In this document: positions 1 through 10,151 of the stretch, one piece after another | How positions within the stretch are numbered: position 1 is the first letter of the stretch | How the letters are laid out: every line of letters starts with the position of its first letter | Origin: Pseudomonas sp. NC02 | GTDB lineage: Bacteria > Pseudomonadota > Gammaproteobacteria > Pseudomonadales > Pseudomonadaceae | Direction of reading: 5' to 3' | DNA: 64,000 nucleotides | NCBI RefSeq assembly: GCF_002874965.1 | Contig: NZ_CP025624.1 | Location: 2,480,001 to 2,544,000 of the forward strand | The notes under the pieces: model-generated | The model's input: the letters and a program-made list of their open reading frames with translations, nothing else | Databases searched by the model: none | What the model was told of the DNA's origin: nothing | Translations under genes and position numbers: made by a program

Positions 1-218
1 GGCACACCGCCGGGAATCCACGCTGCCCGAGTGGGCGGCAACAGGCACAGTTGGTTGGCCAGGGTAATGCGCGTGCAGCCCTGTTGGGTGAACAGCAATT
101 GCCCGCGCTGATGCTGATGTACACCGGAGTCGTGATCACCCAGCAGGGCGGCGATGCCCACCACGGGCGCGTCGAAGCGGTCGGGATCGAAAGGTGTCTG
201 CGCCGCCAGCCATGCCAT
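1..218 (-). CDS. AraC-family transcriptional regulator, N-terminal part (cut by window edge)
   Basis: Only the first 72 or so codons are inside the window. Read on the minus strand, the product begins MAWLAAQTPFDPDRF and continues through HQHQRGQLLFTQQG to LPPTRAAWIPGG. These are hallmark segments of the cupin-like sensing domain found at the N terminus of one AraC/XylS subfamily; the DNA-binding HTH would lie beyond the edge. ATG at 218 is chosen because no other ATG follows the upstream in-frame stop. The gene is divergent from the MFS transporter, about 100 bp away, a common pairing in which the regulator controls the transporter. The effector is unknown. Confidence 0.75.
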   Translation of the reverse strand, partial: MAWLAAQTPFDPDRFDAPVVGIAALLGDHDSGVHQHQRGQLLFTQQGCTRITLANQLCLLPPTRAAWIPGGV

Positions 219-317
219 GGGATGTCCGATTTCATTGATAAGGTGTCGAAGTCTGGATAATACGCCAGCTGCCGCTGTTTAGACTCCCTGGCCTGTTTAC
301 TCGTGAAGAGCGTCTGG

Positions 318-1448
318 ATGATGTTGAAAAACTTGCTGGTGCTGGCGGTGGCGCTGCTGATGTTCCCGCAAATCGCACAAACCCTGTATAGCCCTGCGCT
401 GGCGGATATCGGCCAGGCGTTTGCGGTAGGGCCCGAGGCGGCGGGGCAGACCTTGTCGGTGTACTTTCTGGCCTTCGCGTTCGGGGTCGTGGTGTGGGGA
501 CGCTTGTGTGACCGCTTCGGCCGGCGCCCGGTGATGCTGGCCGGGTTGGCCCTTTATGGCGCGGCCACAGCGCTGGCCTTGGGCGTGCGTTCGTTCAACG
601 GCCTGTTGCTGGCCCAGGCGGTGGCGGCGTTTGGTGCGGCGGTGGGGTCGGTGGTGACGCAAACCGTGCTGCGCGACCGCTTCAGCGGTGCCGGGCTGGC
701 GCAGGTGTTTTCAGTCGTGGGCATTGCCCTGGCGGCCAGCCCCGCCATTGGCCTGTTCACTGGCGCGGGCCTGGTGCAGCACTTTGGCTATCGCGGGGTG
801 CTCACAGGCTTGTTGCTGCTGGCGCTGACGTTATTGGCCTGGTGCCTGTGGGCCTTGCCGGAAACCCGCCCGGCCTCGCTGCCCACAGCGTCGTTGCGCG
901 GCACCCTGGGCCTGATGCTCAAGGATGCGGCGCTGTGGCGTTCGGTGGGGCTGGTCGCGGTCTTCAATATCGCGCTGTTGAGCTATTACAGCCTGGGGCC
1001 GTTTGTGTTCCAGCGCCTGGGGTTGTCTGCCGAGCAGTTCGGCTACAGCGGCGTCCTGCTGGCGTTGGGCTCGGGGCTTGGGGCCTGGCTCAACAAGGGG
1101 TTGCTCAAGCGCGGGGCCGGCAGCGAACAGCTGGTGCTGGCAGCCGGTGGCGTGATGTTAGTGGGCAGCGTGCTGGTGGTGCTGTTACAGGACCGTTGGC
1201 TGTTCGTGTTGCCGATGCTGTTGGTGGTCATGGCCTTCGGCATGGCGATTCCCAATGTCCTGGGGGCGGCACTCACGGCTTATCGCGACCGCCTTGGCAC
1301 CGCCGGTGCCTTGTTCGGTTTGCTGTATTACCTGGTGATCGGGGTGGGGTTGACCCTGGCAGCCTGGGTCCAGCAGTTGGGCTGGACCCTGTTGGTGTGC
1401 GCCTTGGCGGCGCTATGCCTGGCGATCCCGCGTACCGTCAGAAATTGA
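318..1448 (+). CDS. MFS transporter, Bcr/CflA-like drug or siderophore exporter
   Basis: A 376-residue integral membrane protein with about twelve hydrophobic segments and the major-facilitator loop motif GRLCDRFGRRPV between helices 2 and 3. The opening YSPALADIGQAF resembles Bcr/CflA-type drug:proton antiporters. ATG at 318 (or 321) is preferred over the upstream GTG at 303 because GAAGAG lies 7 nt before it. The gene is divergent from the AraC-type regulator and convergent with the TonB receptor, whose 3' end it overlaps by 11 bp. Efflux of a small toxic molecule or siderophore is the family role; the substrate cannot be read from sequence. Confidence 0.8.
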   Translation: MMLKNLLVLAVALLMFPQIAQTLYSPALADIGQAFAVGPEAAGQTLSVYFLAFAFGVVVWGRLCDRFGRRPVMLAGLALYGAATALALGVRSFNGLLLAQAVAAFGAAVGSVVTQTVLRDRFSGAGLAQVFSVVGIALAASPAIGLFTGAGLVQHFGYRGVLTGLLLLALTLLAWCLWALPETRPASLPTASLRGTLGLMLKDAALWRSVGLVAVFNIALLSYYSLGPFVFQRLGLSAEQFGYSGVLLALGSGLGAWLNKGLLKRGAGSEQLVLAAGGVMLVGSVLVVLLQDRWLFVLPMLLVVMAFGMAIPNVLGAALTAYRDRLGTAGALFGLLYYLVIGVGLTLAAWVQQLGWTLLVCALAALCLAIPRTVRN

Positions 1449-3600
1449 CCGTGGCACTCAAGCGCGCCGTCAACGGCGCACCCTGGAACAGGTAGTCATC
1501 GCCCATGTATTCGCCAGCATCGCGCCAGTAACGCTTGTCGAACAGGTTGTCGACGCTCAGGCGAAACACCGTTTCATAGCCATCGAGTTTGGTGGTGTAG
1601 CGGCTGCCGACGTTGACGATGGCGTAGTCGCCCACTTCCACATCACCGGTGCGATTGGCGTACTTGTTGGCGCTGTATTGCACGCCGCCGAGCAGCGCCA
1701 GGCCGTCGACCCAGGGCAGGGCGTAGTCGGCGTACAGACTGGCCCGCAGTTTCGGCACGTTGATCGCCTGATGGCGTTCGTATTCCGGCGTGCCGCTGCC
1801 CGTCACCCGTGCACGGATGGCCGCGACGCTGGCGGCGATCTGCAAGCGCTGGGTGGCCCAGCCGTTGGCGGACAATTCCAGGCCGGTGTTTTTCTGCTCG
1901 CCCTGTTGCACGTAGGTGTAGTCGCCGGCGTCATCCGGCCTGGCATATTGATAGGCCTGGCGAGTCTGGAAGATCGCGGCGGCAAAGCTGATGCGGCGCC
2001 AGTCGTATTTCACCCCGGCTTCGATCTGGCGGGAAACTGTCGGGGCGAGGGTTTCATCTTTATTCAGGGCAAACCACGGCGCGGTACCGCCCAGGGACAG
2101 GCCTTTGCTGTAGCTGGTGTAGAGCGACAGGTTTTCAATCGGTTTGTAGATCAGCGCCGCCTGGGGCAGGAACACATACTGCCGGGTGTGGCGCGACTCG
2201 TTGCCCTGATCATCGAAAGCCTTTTCGTCCAGGCGCACTTCGCGGCCGCCCACGATGGTCTGCCATTGCTCGTTGAAGCTGATGCGGTCGGTGACGAACA
2301 GGCCGTATTGGCGGCTGTCGAGGTTGCGATGACTATCGTTCAGGGGCTTATCGGTGGGCGCGAAGTTTTCCGGGTCCTGATTGATATTGCCGGAGCCAAT
2401 CATCTCGTTGACCGATTCGCGCTTGTCCACCACTCGCCGAAACGCACTGCTGCCAAACGTCAACTCATGCCCCAGGCCACCGGTATTGAACAACCCGGTC
2501 ATCGCGGCCTGGATTTCATCATCGCGCCGGGTGTCATCAGGGCTGCGGAAGTCATAGATATCGTAGTTGCCTTCCGGGCTGAAGTAGTTCGGTACCTTGG
2601 CCCCGGCACAGCTCGCGGACCCGTAGCAGCCCCACGCAAACGAACTGTAATCATCAATCACCACCTTGCTGCGCGCCGCGCTGACGCTGCCTTTCCACTG
2701 GTCACTGAAGCGATATTCAAACTTGCCGTTGAGGTTCAGCGAATCAATCCCTACCTGATTCGCACCGCTCTGATGCCCCAGCAGTTTTTTCGGCGACGCG
2801 TCGTGCGGCACCTCGGTCCCGCCCAGCAGCTGATAACCCGGCACCGAGCGCTGTTGCTTGTTCTGATACTCGGCATCCAGCTGCAATACCGCGTCGGGGC
2901 TGATGTTCCAGTCGAACGCCAGGGACAGGAAATCCCGGTGGCCATTGGCATGTTCGACATAGGAATGCAGGTCTTCATGGGCCACGTTGGCGCGCAGGCC
3001 GAACTGCTGCTCGCTGCCAAACCAGCCGCCCACGTCGGTGGCCAGGTAACCACTGCCGCGATCATCGGTGGACACCGTCACCGAGCGCACATCCTCCGGG
3101 CGCTTGGTCACGTAATTGATCACGCCGCTGGGCTCGGAAATCCCGCTTTGCATACCCGACAATCCCTTGAGCAGCTCCACGCGCTGCTTGTTCTCCAGGG
3201 CAACGTTCTGCTCGCCGGTGATGGTGCGGCCATTGATCTTGTAGCTGCTGGCGGCATTCAGCGAGAAACCGCGCACCACGAAGTTTTCGTAGTAGCCGAT
3301 GGGCGCATAGCTGTCGCCCACCGAGGCGTCATTGCGCAGCACTTCGCTGAGCAAGCGCGCCTGCTGGTCCTTGATCAACGACTCGTTGAACACCGCGATC
3401 GAGGCCGGCGTGTCGAGCAACGGCGCCTCATTGAAAGCGCCCACCGACGCGGTGTCGGTGTTATAGCCGGATTCATCCTGGCCCTGGACCTTCACCTCCG
3501 GCAGCTCGATATCAGCCGCCTGGCTGCTTCCAATACCTGCGCTGAGCAACAGGCCGAGGGCAAAACGTGAAGGGGCAGCGGGGCGAAGACGCAAAACCAT
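1438..3600 (-). CDS. TonB-dependent siderophore receptor
   Basis: A 720-residue outer-membrane receptor. After a signal peptide ending near SSQAAD comes the plug domain (DTPASIAVFNESLIKDQQA, YENFVVRGFSLN, GISEPSGVINYVTKRP), then a 22-strand-type barrel ending in the aromatic C terminus SATVNF. The plug follows the signal directly, so there is no N-terminal signalling (STN) domain and no sigma/anti-sigma surface signalling is expected. The MVLRLRP start at 3600 is used because CAGG lies upstream; an in-frame ATG at 3636 would put 12 residues before the signal. No Fur box was seen upstream. The plug resembles ferric-siderophore receptors, but the ligand is unknown. Confidence 0.88.
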   Translation of the reverse strand: MVLRLRPAAPSRFALGLLLSAGIGSSQAADIELPEVKVQGQDESGYNTDTASVGAFNEAPLLDTPASIAVFNESLIKDQQARLLSEVLRNDASVGDSYAPIGYYENFVVRGFSLNAASSYKINGRTITGEQNVALENKQRVELLKGLSGMQSGISEPSGVINYVTKRPEDVRSVTVSTDDRGSGYLATDVGGWFGSEQQFGLRANVAHEDLHSYVEHANGHRDFLSLAFDWNISPDAVLQLDAEYQNKQQRSVPGYQLLGGTEVPHDASPKKLLGHQSGANQVGIDSLNLNGKFEYRFSDQWKGSVSAARSKVVIDDYSSFAWGCYGSASCAGAKVPNYFSPEGNYDIYDFRSPDDTRRDDEIQAAMTGLFNTGGLGHELTFGSSAFRRVVDKRESVNEMIGSGNINQDPENFAPTDKPLNDSHRNLDSRQYGLFVTDRISFNEQWQTIVGGREVRLDEKAFDDQGNESRHTRQYVFLPQAALIYKPIENLSLYTSYSKGLSLGGTAPWFALNKDETLAPTVSRQIEAGVKYDWRRISFAAAIFQTRQAYQYARPDDAGDYTYVQQGEQKNTGLELSANGWATQRLQIAASVAAIRARVTGSGTPEYERHQAINVPKLRASLYADYALPWVDGLALLGGVQYSANKYANRTGDVEVGDYAIVNVGSRYTTKLDGYETVFRLSVDNLFDKRYWRDAGEYMGDDYLFQGAPLTARLSATVNF

Positions 3601-3686
3601 GGGGGAAGGCCTGAGAGCGCAGAGCGGAGGGCGCATAAGCTAGGCATAACGGCGGCGTTTTACAAGTTTTCGAGAATGGTTCGCTT

Positions 3687-3703
3687 TGAGACGTCCCGTC
3701 TCA
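3687..3703. promoter_or_regulatory. Palindrome TGAGACG-N3-CGTCTCA, candidate AcoR site
   Basis: An inverted repeat with perfect 7-bp arms and a TCC centre, 87 bp before the butanediol dehydrogenase start. The same arms recur in the acoR-acoA intergenic region, so a shared regulator, most simply AcoR, is inferred. No clear GG-N10-GC sigma54 promoter was found between it and the gene. The site also lies 86 bp upstream of the divergent TonB receptor start. Confidence 0.55.
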
Positions 3704-3790
3704 GCCCGCAGATCAATCCTGCTGCTGCTCGACAGCGGCCCCTGGCAACTGCGATAGACAAGGCTTCTCTCACCGTTGAAGGAGATCGTC

Positions 3791-4570
3791 ATGAGTATCG
3801 CTGGAAAAGTTGCACTGGTGACCGGCGCCGGGCAAGGCATCGGCCGGGCCATCGCCCTGCGCCTGGCGCGGGATGGCGCCGACATAGCGTTGGTGGACAT
3901 CAACAGCGCGAAGATTGAAGCGGTGGCGGCCGAAGTCGTTGCACTGGGGCGCAAGGCCTCGGTGTATGTCGCCGATGTCTCGAAGCTGGAGCAAGTGGTC
4001 GCGGCGGTGGACCATGCCCACCAGACCCTGGGCGGCTTCGACATCATCATCAACAACGCCGGTGTCGCACAGATTGATGCACTGCTGGACGTGACTCCGG
4101 AACAGGTCGACCGCACGCTGCGTATCAACGTGCAGGGCACACTCTGGGGCATCCAGGCCGCAGGCAAGAAATTCAAGGCGCTGAAGCAGAAGGGCAAGAT
4201 CATCAATGCCTGCTCGATTGCCGGCCATGAAGGCTTTGCGCTGCTGGGGGTGTATTCGGCCACCAAGTTTGCCGTGCGCGCGCTGACCCAGGCCGCGGCG
4301 AGGGAACTGGCCATTGACGGGATTACCGTCAACGCCTACTGCCCGGGTGTGGTGGGCACCGACATGTGGGTCGAGATCGACAAGCGCATGGCCGAGATTA
4401 CCGGCGCCGAGGTGGGGGCGACGTACAAGAAGTATGTGGACGGGATTGCGTTGGGCCGGGCGGAAACACCGGAGGATGTGGCGGGGCTGGTGTCGTACCT
4501 GGCGGGGCCGGATTCGGATTACATGACCGGGCAATCGCCGTTGATTGATGGCGGGATTCTGTACCGCTGA
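3791..4570 (+). CDS. budC: 2,3-Butanediol dehydrogenase / acetoin (diacetyl) reductase, SDR family
   Basis: A 259-residue classical short-chain dehydrogenase. Visible motifs are the NAD-binding TGAGQGIG near residue 10, NNAG, the catalytic Ser in CSIAG, YSATK (Tyr/Lys) and the post-catalytic CPGVVGTDM typical of acetoin reductases. It should interconvert 2,3-butanediol and acetoin in the cytoplasm, feeding the acetoin dehydrogenase encoded nearby. ATG at 3791 follows an AAGGAGATC ribosome site; the TTG 15 bp upstream is less likely. It lies tail to tail with acoR. In other Pseudomonas aco clusters the butanediol dehydrogenase is usually placed after acoC. The symbol is a functional guess (budC/butA). 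Confidence 0.85.
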   Translation: MSIAGKVALVTGAGQGIGRAIALRLARDGADIALVDINSAKIEAVAAEVVALGRKASVYVADVSKLEQVVAAVDHAHQTLGGFDIIINNAGVAQIDALLDVTPEQVDRTLRINVQGTLWGIQAAGKKFKALKQKGKIINACSIAGHEGFALLGVYSATKFAVRALTQAAARELAIDGITVNAYCPGVVGTDMWVEIDKRMAEITGAEVGATYKKYVDGIALGRAETPEDVAGLVSYLAGPDSDYMTGQSPLIDGGILYR

Positions 4571-4596
4571 GCCGGCGGAATCACTCGGTCAAAAAA

Positions 4597-4686
4597 TGTG
4601 GGAGCGGGCTTGCTCGCGAAGGCGGAGTGTCAGCCACCGGAAATGTTGACTGGTACACCGCCTTCGCGAGCAAGCCCGCTCCCACA
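4597..4686. repeat. REP inverted pair (REPIN), family 1
   Basis: The Pseudomonas REP core TGTGGGAGCGGGCTTGCTCG appears here and, inverted, about 65 bp later, forming a long imperfect hairpin between the convergent 3' ends of budC and acoR. Eight other copies of this pair occur in the window. Such elements can act as mRNA stabilisers or weak terminators and are mobilised in trans by RAYT transposases; none is encoded here. Confidence 0.93.
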
Positions 4687-4703
4687 TTTTTGACCGTGTT
4701 GGG

Positions 4704-6569
<1,866 letters not shown>

Positions 6570-6662
6570 TGAAGCCTCCGGTTCTCGATCCTTGTTGTTA
6601 TGCCCGCCATTAAGCGCCCATGGGCCGGGAGGAACAAGGCCGGCCTGACCAACTGCCCGAGG

Positions 6663-6679
6663 TGAGACGCAGCGTCTCA
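6663..6679. promoter_or_regulatory. Perfect palindrome TGAGACGCAGCGTCTCA, likely AcoR upstream activating site 1
   Basis: Perfect 8-bp arms around a single central A. It lies 138 bp upstream of the acoA -24 element, a usual distance for a sigma54 enhancer. The same TGAGACG/CGTCTCA arms occur upstream of the butanediol dehydrogenase. Binding by AcoR is inferred. Confidence 0.65.
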
Positions 6680-6705
6680 TTGCGCCGCAGACGCTGCGGG
6701 CAGGT

Positions 6706-6722
6706 TGCAACGGCGCGTCTCA
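6706..6722. promoter_or_regulatory. Degenerate second AcoR-like site
   Basis: TGCAACGGCGCGTCTCA matches the perfect palindrome at 12 of 17 positions and keeps the full right arm CGTCTCA. Its centre is 43 bp (about four helical turns) from the centre of the first site, as expected for tandem enhancer sites on one DNA face. Confidence 0.5.
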
Positions 6723-6800
6723 TTGAACGGCCCACAGTGGCACGTCCACGCTTCCAGGCAACTGCTCTGGGTCAAGGCTTTCCCGGGTTTTCCAACGGAT

Positions 6801-6815
6801 TGGCACAGGCCGTGC
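6801..6815 (+). promoter_or_regulatory. Sigma54 (-24/-12) promoter of acoABC
   Basis: TGGCACAGGCCGTGC keeps the obligatory GG-N10-GC and departs from TGGCAC-N5-TTGC only at the first T of TTGC. The predicted transcription start is near 6826, giving a leader of about 54 nt before the acoA ATG. Together with the divergent AcoR gene and the upstream palindromes this is a strong prediction. Confidence 0.8.
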
Positions 6816-6879
6816 TGAGTGCCTTGCAGCTGGCCTGATCCAGCCTTTTGTGTGTCGAGACAACCTGGAGAACAACAAG

Positions 6880-7857
6880 ATGTCCACTCACCTGTCCACC
6901 GATCAATTGCTCCATGCCTACACCGTGATGCGCACCATCCGTGATTTCGAAGAACGCCTGCACGTGGAATTCGCCACCGGCGAGATTCCCGGTTTCGTGC
7001 ATTTGTATGCCGGCCAGGAGGCCAGCGCCGCCGGGGTCATGGCCCACCTCAACGATGAAGATTGCATCGCGTCCAACCACCGTGGCCACGGCCATTGCAT
7101 CGCCAAGGGTGTGGACGTGTTCGGCATGATGGCCGAGATCTACGGCAAGAAAACCGGGGTGTGCGGCGGCAAGGGCGGCTCCATGCACATCGCCGACCAG
7201 GAGAAGGGCATGCTCGGCGCCAACGGCATTGTGGGTGCCGGGGCGCCGCTGGCAGCCGGTGCGGCGCTGGCGGCCAAGCTCAAGGGCAGCGCGGGGGTGG
7301 CGGTCGCGTTTTTCGGCGACGGCGGCTCCAACGAGGGCGCGGTGTTCGAAGCGATGAACCTGGCCTCGATCATGAACCTGCCGTGCCTGTTCGTGGCCGA
7401 GAACAACGGTTATGCCGAAGCCACCGGGTCCGGCTGGTCGGTGGCCTGCAAGGACATTGCCGAGCGCGCCGTGGGTTTTGGCATGCCGGGGGTGATTGTC
7501 GACGGCAACGACTTTTTTGCCGTGCACGCCGCCCTCGGCGTTGCGGTAGAGCGTGCCCGCAGCGGTAAAGGGCCGACGCTGGTGGAGGTCAAACTGAGCC
7601 GTTTCTACGGCCACTTCGAAGGCGATGCGCAAACCTATCGCGGCCCGGACGAAGTGAAAAACCTGCGGGAAACCGGCGACTGCCTGAGCCTGTTTCGCCA
7701 GCGCTGCACCGCCGAAGGCTGGCTCGACGCGGCTCAGTTCGAACGCATCGACACCGAAGTCGCGCAGCTGATCGAAGACGCCGTGCGCCTGGCCAAGTCC
7801 GATCCCAAACCCCAGGCCGCCGACCTGCTGAGCGATGTCTACGTCGCCTACCGCTAA
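6880..7857 (+). CDS. acoA: Acetoin dehydrogenase E1 component, alpha subunit (TPP-dependent)
   Basis: A 325-residue TPP-dependent E1 alpha subunit. The thiamine-pyrophosphate motif is visible as GDGGSNEGAVFEAMN...ENN, and the family segments GVCGGKGGSMHI and SRFYGHFEGD are present. With AcoB it cleaves acetoin and passes the acetyl group to the E2 lipoyl arm, releasing acetaldehyde. ATG at 6880 follows CTGGAG; an in-frame GTG lies 30 bp upstream. First gene of acoABC, behind a sigma54 promoter. The acoX gene that often precedes acoA in other Pseudomonas clusters is absent. Confidence 0.93.
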   Translation: MSTHLSTDQLLHAYTVMRTIRDFEERLHVEFATGEIPGFVHLYAGQEASAAGVMAHLNDEDCIASNHRGHGHCIAKGVDVFGMMAEIYGKKTGVCGGKGGSMHIADQEKGMLGANGIVGAGAPLAAGAALAAKLKGSAGVAVAFFGDGGSNEGAVFEAMNLASIMNLPCLFVAENNGYAEATGSGWSVACKDIAERAVGFGMPGVIVDGNDFFAVHAALGVAVERARSGKGPTLVEVKLSRFYGHFEGDAQTYRGPDEVKNLRETGDCLSLFRQRCTAEGWLDAAQFERIDTEVAQLIEDAVRLAKSDPKPQAADLLSDVYVAYR

Positions 7858-7896
7858 CCGCCACCCACTACAAAAACAATCCGTGGAGAAGTCATC

Positions 7897-8916
7897 ATGG
7901 CTAGAAAAATCAGCTATCAGCAGGCAATCAACGAAGCCCTGGCCCAGGAAATGCGCCGCGACCAGAGCGTGTTCATCATCGGCCAGGACGTGTCCGGCGG
8001 CACCGGTTCGCCCGGTGAACAGGACGCCTGGGGTGGCGTGCTCGGCGTCACCAAGGGGCTGTATCCGGAGTTCCCCGACCGCGTGCTCGACGCGCCACTT
8101 TCCGAGGTCGGTTATGTGGGCATGGCCGTCGGTGCAGCCACCCGTGGCATGCGCCCGGTGTGCGAGTTGATGTTCGTCGACTTTATCGGCTGCTGCCTCG
8201 ACCAGTTGCTCAACCAGGCGGCGAAGTTTCGCTATATGTTCGGTGGCAAGACCACCACGCCGCTGGTGGTGCGCGCCATGTACGGCGCCGGCCTGCGTGC
8301 GGCGGCCCAGCATTCGCAGATGCTCACCTCGATGTGGACGCATATTCCCGGGCTCAAGGTGGTGTGCCCGGCCACGCCCTATGACGCCAAGGGCATGCTG
8401 ATCCAGGCGATCCGCGACAACGACCCGGTGATTTTCCTCGAACACAAAATGCTCTACAGCCTCCAGGGCGAAGTGCCGGAAGAGCTGTACACCGTGCCGT
8501 TCGGCGAAGCCAACTACGTGCGTGAAGGCAACGATGTAACCCTGGTGACCTACGGGCGCATGGTGCACATCGCCCTGGAAGCCGCCGCCAATCTGGCGCG
8601 CCAGGGTATCGACTGCGAAGTGTTGGACCTGCGCACCACCAGCCCGCTGGACGAAGACAGCATCCTTGAAAGCGTGGAGAAAACCGGGCGCCTGGTGGTG
8701 ATCGACGAGTCCAACCCACGCTGCTCGATTGCCACGGACATCAGTGCATTGGTGGCGCAACGGGCGTTCGGCTTCCTGCGCGCGCCGATCGAAATGGTCA
8801 CCGCGCCTCACACGCCAGTGCCGTTCTCCGATGCCCTGGAGGACCTGTACATCCCCAACGCGGCGAAGATCGAAGCTGCGGTGCTGAAGATTGCCGACAA
8901 GAGGAATGCCGCATGA
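7897..8916 (+). CDS. acoB: Acetoin dehydrogenase E1 component, beta subunit
   Basis: A 339-residue transketolase-like E1 beta subunit. The sequence opens ARKISYQQAINEALAQEM and contains ISGGTGSPGEQ-like and LDAPLSEVGYVGMAVGAA segments characteristic of AcoB, plus the C-terminal transketolase domain (VTYGRMVHIALEAA, VIDESNPRCS). It forms the TPP-binding heterotetramer with AcoA. A spacing of 39 bp from acoA and a 4-bp ATGA overlap with acoC indicate one transcript with translational coupling to acoC. Confidence 0.93.
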   Translation: MARKISYQQAINEALAQEMRRDQSVFIIGQDVSGGTGSPGEQDAWGGVLGVTKGLYPEFPDRVLDAPLSEVGYVGMAVGAATRGMRPVCELMFVDFIGCCLDQLLNQAAKFRYMFGGKTTTPLVVRAMYGAGLRAAAQHSQMLTSMWTHIPGLKVVCPATPYDAKGMLIQAIRDNDPVIFLEHKMLYSLQGEVPEELYTVPFGEANYVREGNDVTLVTYGRMVHIALEAAANLARQGIDCEVLDLRTTSPLDEDSILESVEKTGRLVVIDESNPRCSIATDISALVAQRAFGFLRAPIEMVTAPHTPVPFSDALEDLYIPNAAKIEAAVLKIADKRNAA

Positions 8917-10010
8917 TCCATACACTGACCATGCCCAAGTGGGGGCTGTCGATGACCGAGGGCCGGGTTGATGTCTGGCTCAAGCAGCCGGGCGACCCGG
9001 TGGAGAAGGGTGAAGAAGTGCTGGATGTCGAGACCGACAAGATTTCCAGCAGTGTCGAGGCACCCTTCAGCGGGGTGCTGCGGCGGGTGTTGGCCCAGAG
9101 CGATGAGACCTTGCCCGTGGGGGCATTGCTGGCAATCGTGGTGGAAGGCGAGGCCAGCGAGGCCGAGATTGATGGGGTGATCGAGGCGTTCCAGGCGGGG
9201 TTCGTTTCCAGTGCCGCCGAGGCTGAAGCCAGCGGGCCATCGGCACAGAAGGTCGAGGTGGGCGGGCGCCTGCTGCGCTATCTGGACCTCGGGGAGGGCG
9301 GCACACCGCTGGTGCTGGTGCACGGCTTTGGTGGCGACCTGAATAACTGGCTGTTCAATCACCCGGTGCTCGCGGCTGAGCGGCGGGTGATCGCCCTGGA
9401 TTTGCCGGGGCATGGCGAGTCGGGCAAGTACCTGCAAACGGGCGAGCTTGAGGAGCTGAGCCAGGCGGTATTGGCACTGCTGGATTATCTGAAGGTTGAC
9501 CGGGTACACCTCGCCGGGCATTCCATGGGCGGGCTGGTTTCCCTGAACCTCGCGCGGGTGGCACCGCAGCGTGTGGCGTCGTTGACCCTGATCGCCAGCG
9601 CTGGGTTGGGTACGCAGATCAACAGTGACTACCTGCAAGGTTTTATCGACGCGAGCAATCGCAATGCACTCAAGCCGCAACTGGTTCAACTGTTCAGCGA
9701 TCCGGCGCTGGTGACTCGGCAGATGCTGGAAGACATGCTCAAGTTCAAGCGCCTGGAGGGTGTGGAGCAGGCGTTGCGGCAGATCACCGGGGCGTTGTTC
9801 AGCGGTGGTCGGCAGTTGGTGGATCTACGCAACGTTGTCGGGCAGCAGCCGAGCCTGGTGATCTGGGGCAGTGAGGACGCAATCATTCCGGCGAGCCATG
9901 CCCAGGGGTTGGAGGCTCAGGTGGAGATACTGCCGGGGCAGGGGCATATGGTGCAGTTGGAGGCGGCGGAGCGGGTGAATCAGTTGATGCTGGCGTTTCT
10001 TCGGACCTGA
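8913..10010 (+). CDS. acoC: Acetoin dehydrogenase E2: lipoyl domain fused to alpha/beta hydrolase-fold acyltransferase
   Basis: A 365-residue protein. Residues 1-75 form a biotinyl/lipoyl domain with lipoylated Lys43 in VETDKISSS. After a short linker comes an alpha/beta-hydrolase fold with the oxyanion region VHGFGGDLNNW, nucleophile Ser204 in GHSMGG and a late histidine in GQGHMVQLE. This architecture is typical of Pseudomonas and Cupriavidus AcoC and differs from the E2p core. It transfers acetyl to CoA, giving acetyl-CoA. No dihydrolipoamide dehydrogenase (E3) is in the window, so E3 must come from elsewhere. Confidence 0.92.
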   Translation: MIHTLTMPKWGLSMTEGRVDVWLKQPGDPVEKGEEVLDVETDKISSSVEAPFSGVLRRVLAQSDETLPVGALLAIVVEGEASEAEIDGVIEAFQAGFVSSAAEAEASGPSAQKVEVGGRLLRYLDLGEGGTPLVLVHGFGGDLNNWLFNHPVLAAERRVIALDLPGHGESGKYLQTGELEELSQAVLALLDYLKVDRVHLAGHSMGGLVSLNLARVAPQRVASLTLIASAGLGTQINSDYLQGFIDASNRNALKPQLVQLFSDPALVTRQMLEDMLKFKRLEGVEQALRQITGALFSGGRQLVDLRNVVGQQPSLVIWGSEDAIIPASHAQGLEAQVEILPGQGHMVQLEAAERVNQLMLAFLRT

Positions 10011-10039
10011 TCGTTCCCACGCTCCGCGTGGGAACGATC
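10009..10039. repeat. Perfect hairpin after acoC
   Basis: GATCGTTCCCACGC-TCC-GCGTGGGAACGATC forms a 14-bp perfect stem with a 3-nt loop that begins inside the acoC stop codon. There is no U-tract, so it is not a classical intrinsic terminator, but it could end or stabilise the aco transcript. Short hairpins of this sequence are, as I recall, dispersed in fluorescent pseudomonads. Confidence 0.75.
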
Positions 10040-10045
10040 TTCAAA

Positions 10046-10134
10046 TGTGGGAGCGGGCTTGCTCGCGAAGGCGGTGTATCAGTGCCAGATTTATTGACTG
10101 ACCCACCGCATTCGCGAGCAAGCCCGCTCCCACA
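10046..10134. repeat. REPIN, family 1
   Basis: An inverted pair of TGTGGGAGCGGGCTTGCTCG cores between the convergent acoC and AraC-regulator 3' ends, immediately after the hairpin. A partial third repeat, AGCCAGCTCCCACA, follows near 10138-10151. Confidence 0.92.
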
Positions 10135-10151
10135 CAAGCCAGCTCCCACAC

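Noticed and set aside
1678..3570. 630-codon open frame on the plus strand opposite the TonB receptor
   Set aside because: The receptor frame has a signal peptide, plug motifs and aromatic C terminus; the opposite frame has none and is a compositional shadow.
3601..3790. Search for a Fur box between the TonB receptor and the butanediol dehydrogenase
   Set aside because: No GATAATGATAATC-like sequence was seen; only the TGAGACG palindrome stands out.
4597..4686. REP pairs considered as CRISPR repeats or classical terminators
   Set aside because: They are scattered inverted pairs, not regularly spaced direct repeats, and lack U-tracts.
6772..8925. 717-codon open frame on the minus strand
   Set aside because: It is antisense to acoA and acoB, has a His/Arg/Gln-rich composition typical of GC-rich shadow frames, and matches no family I recognise.
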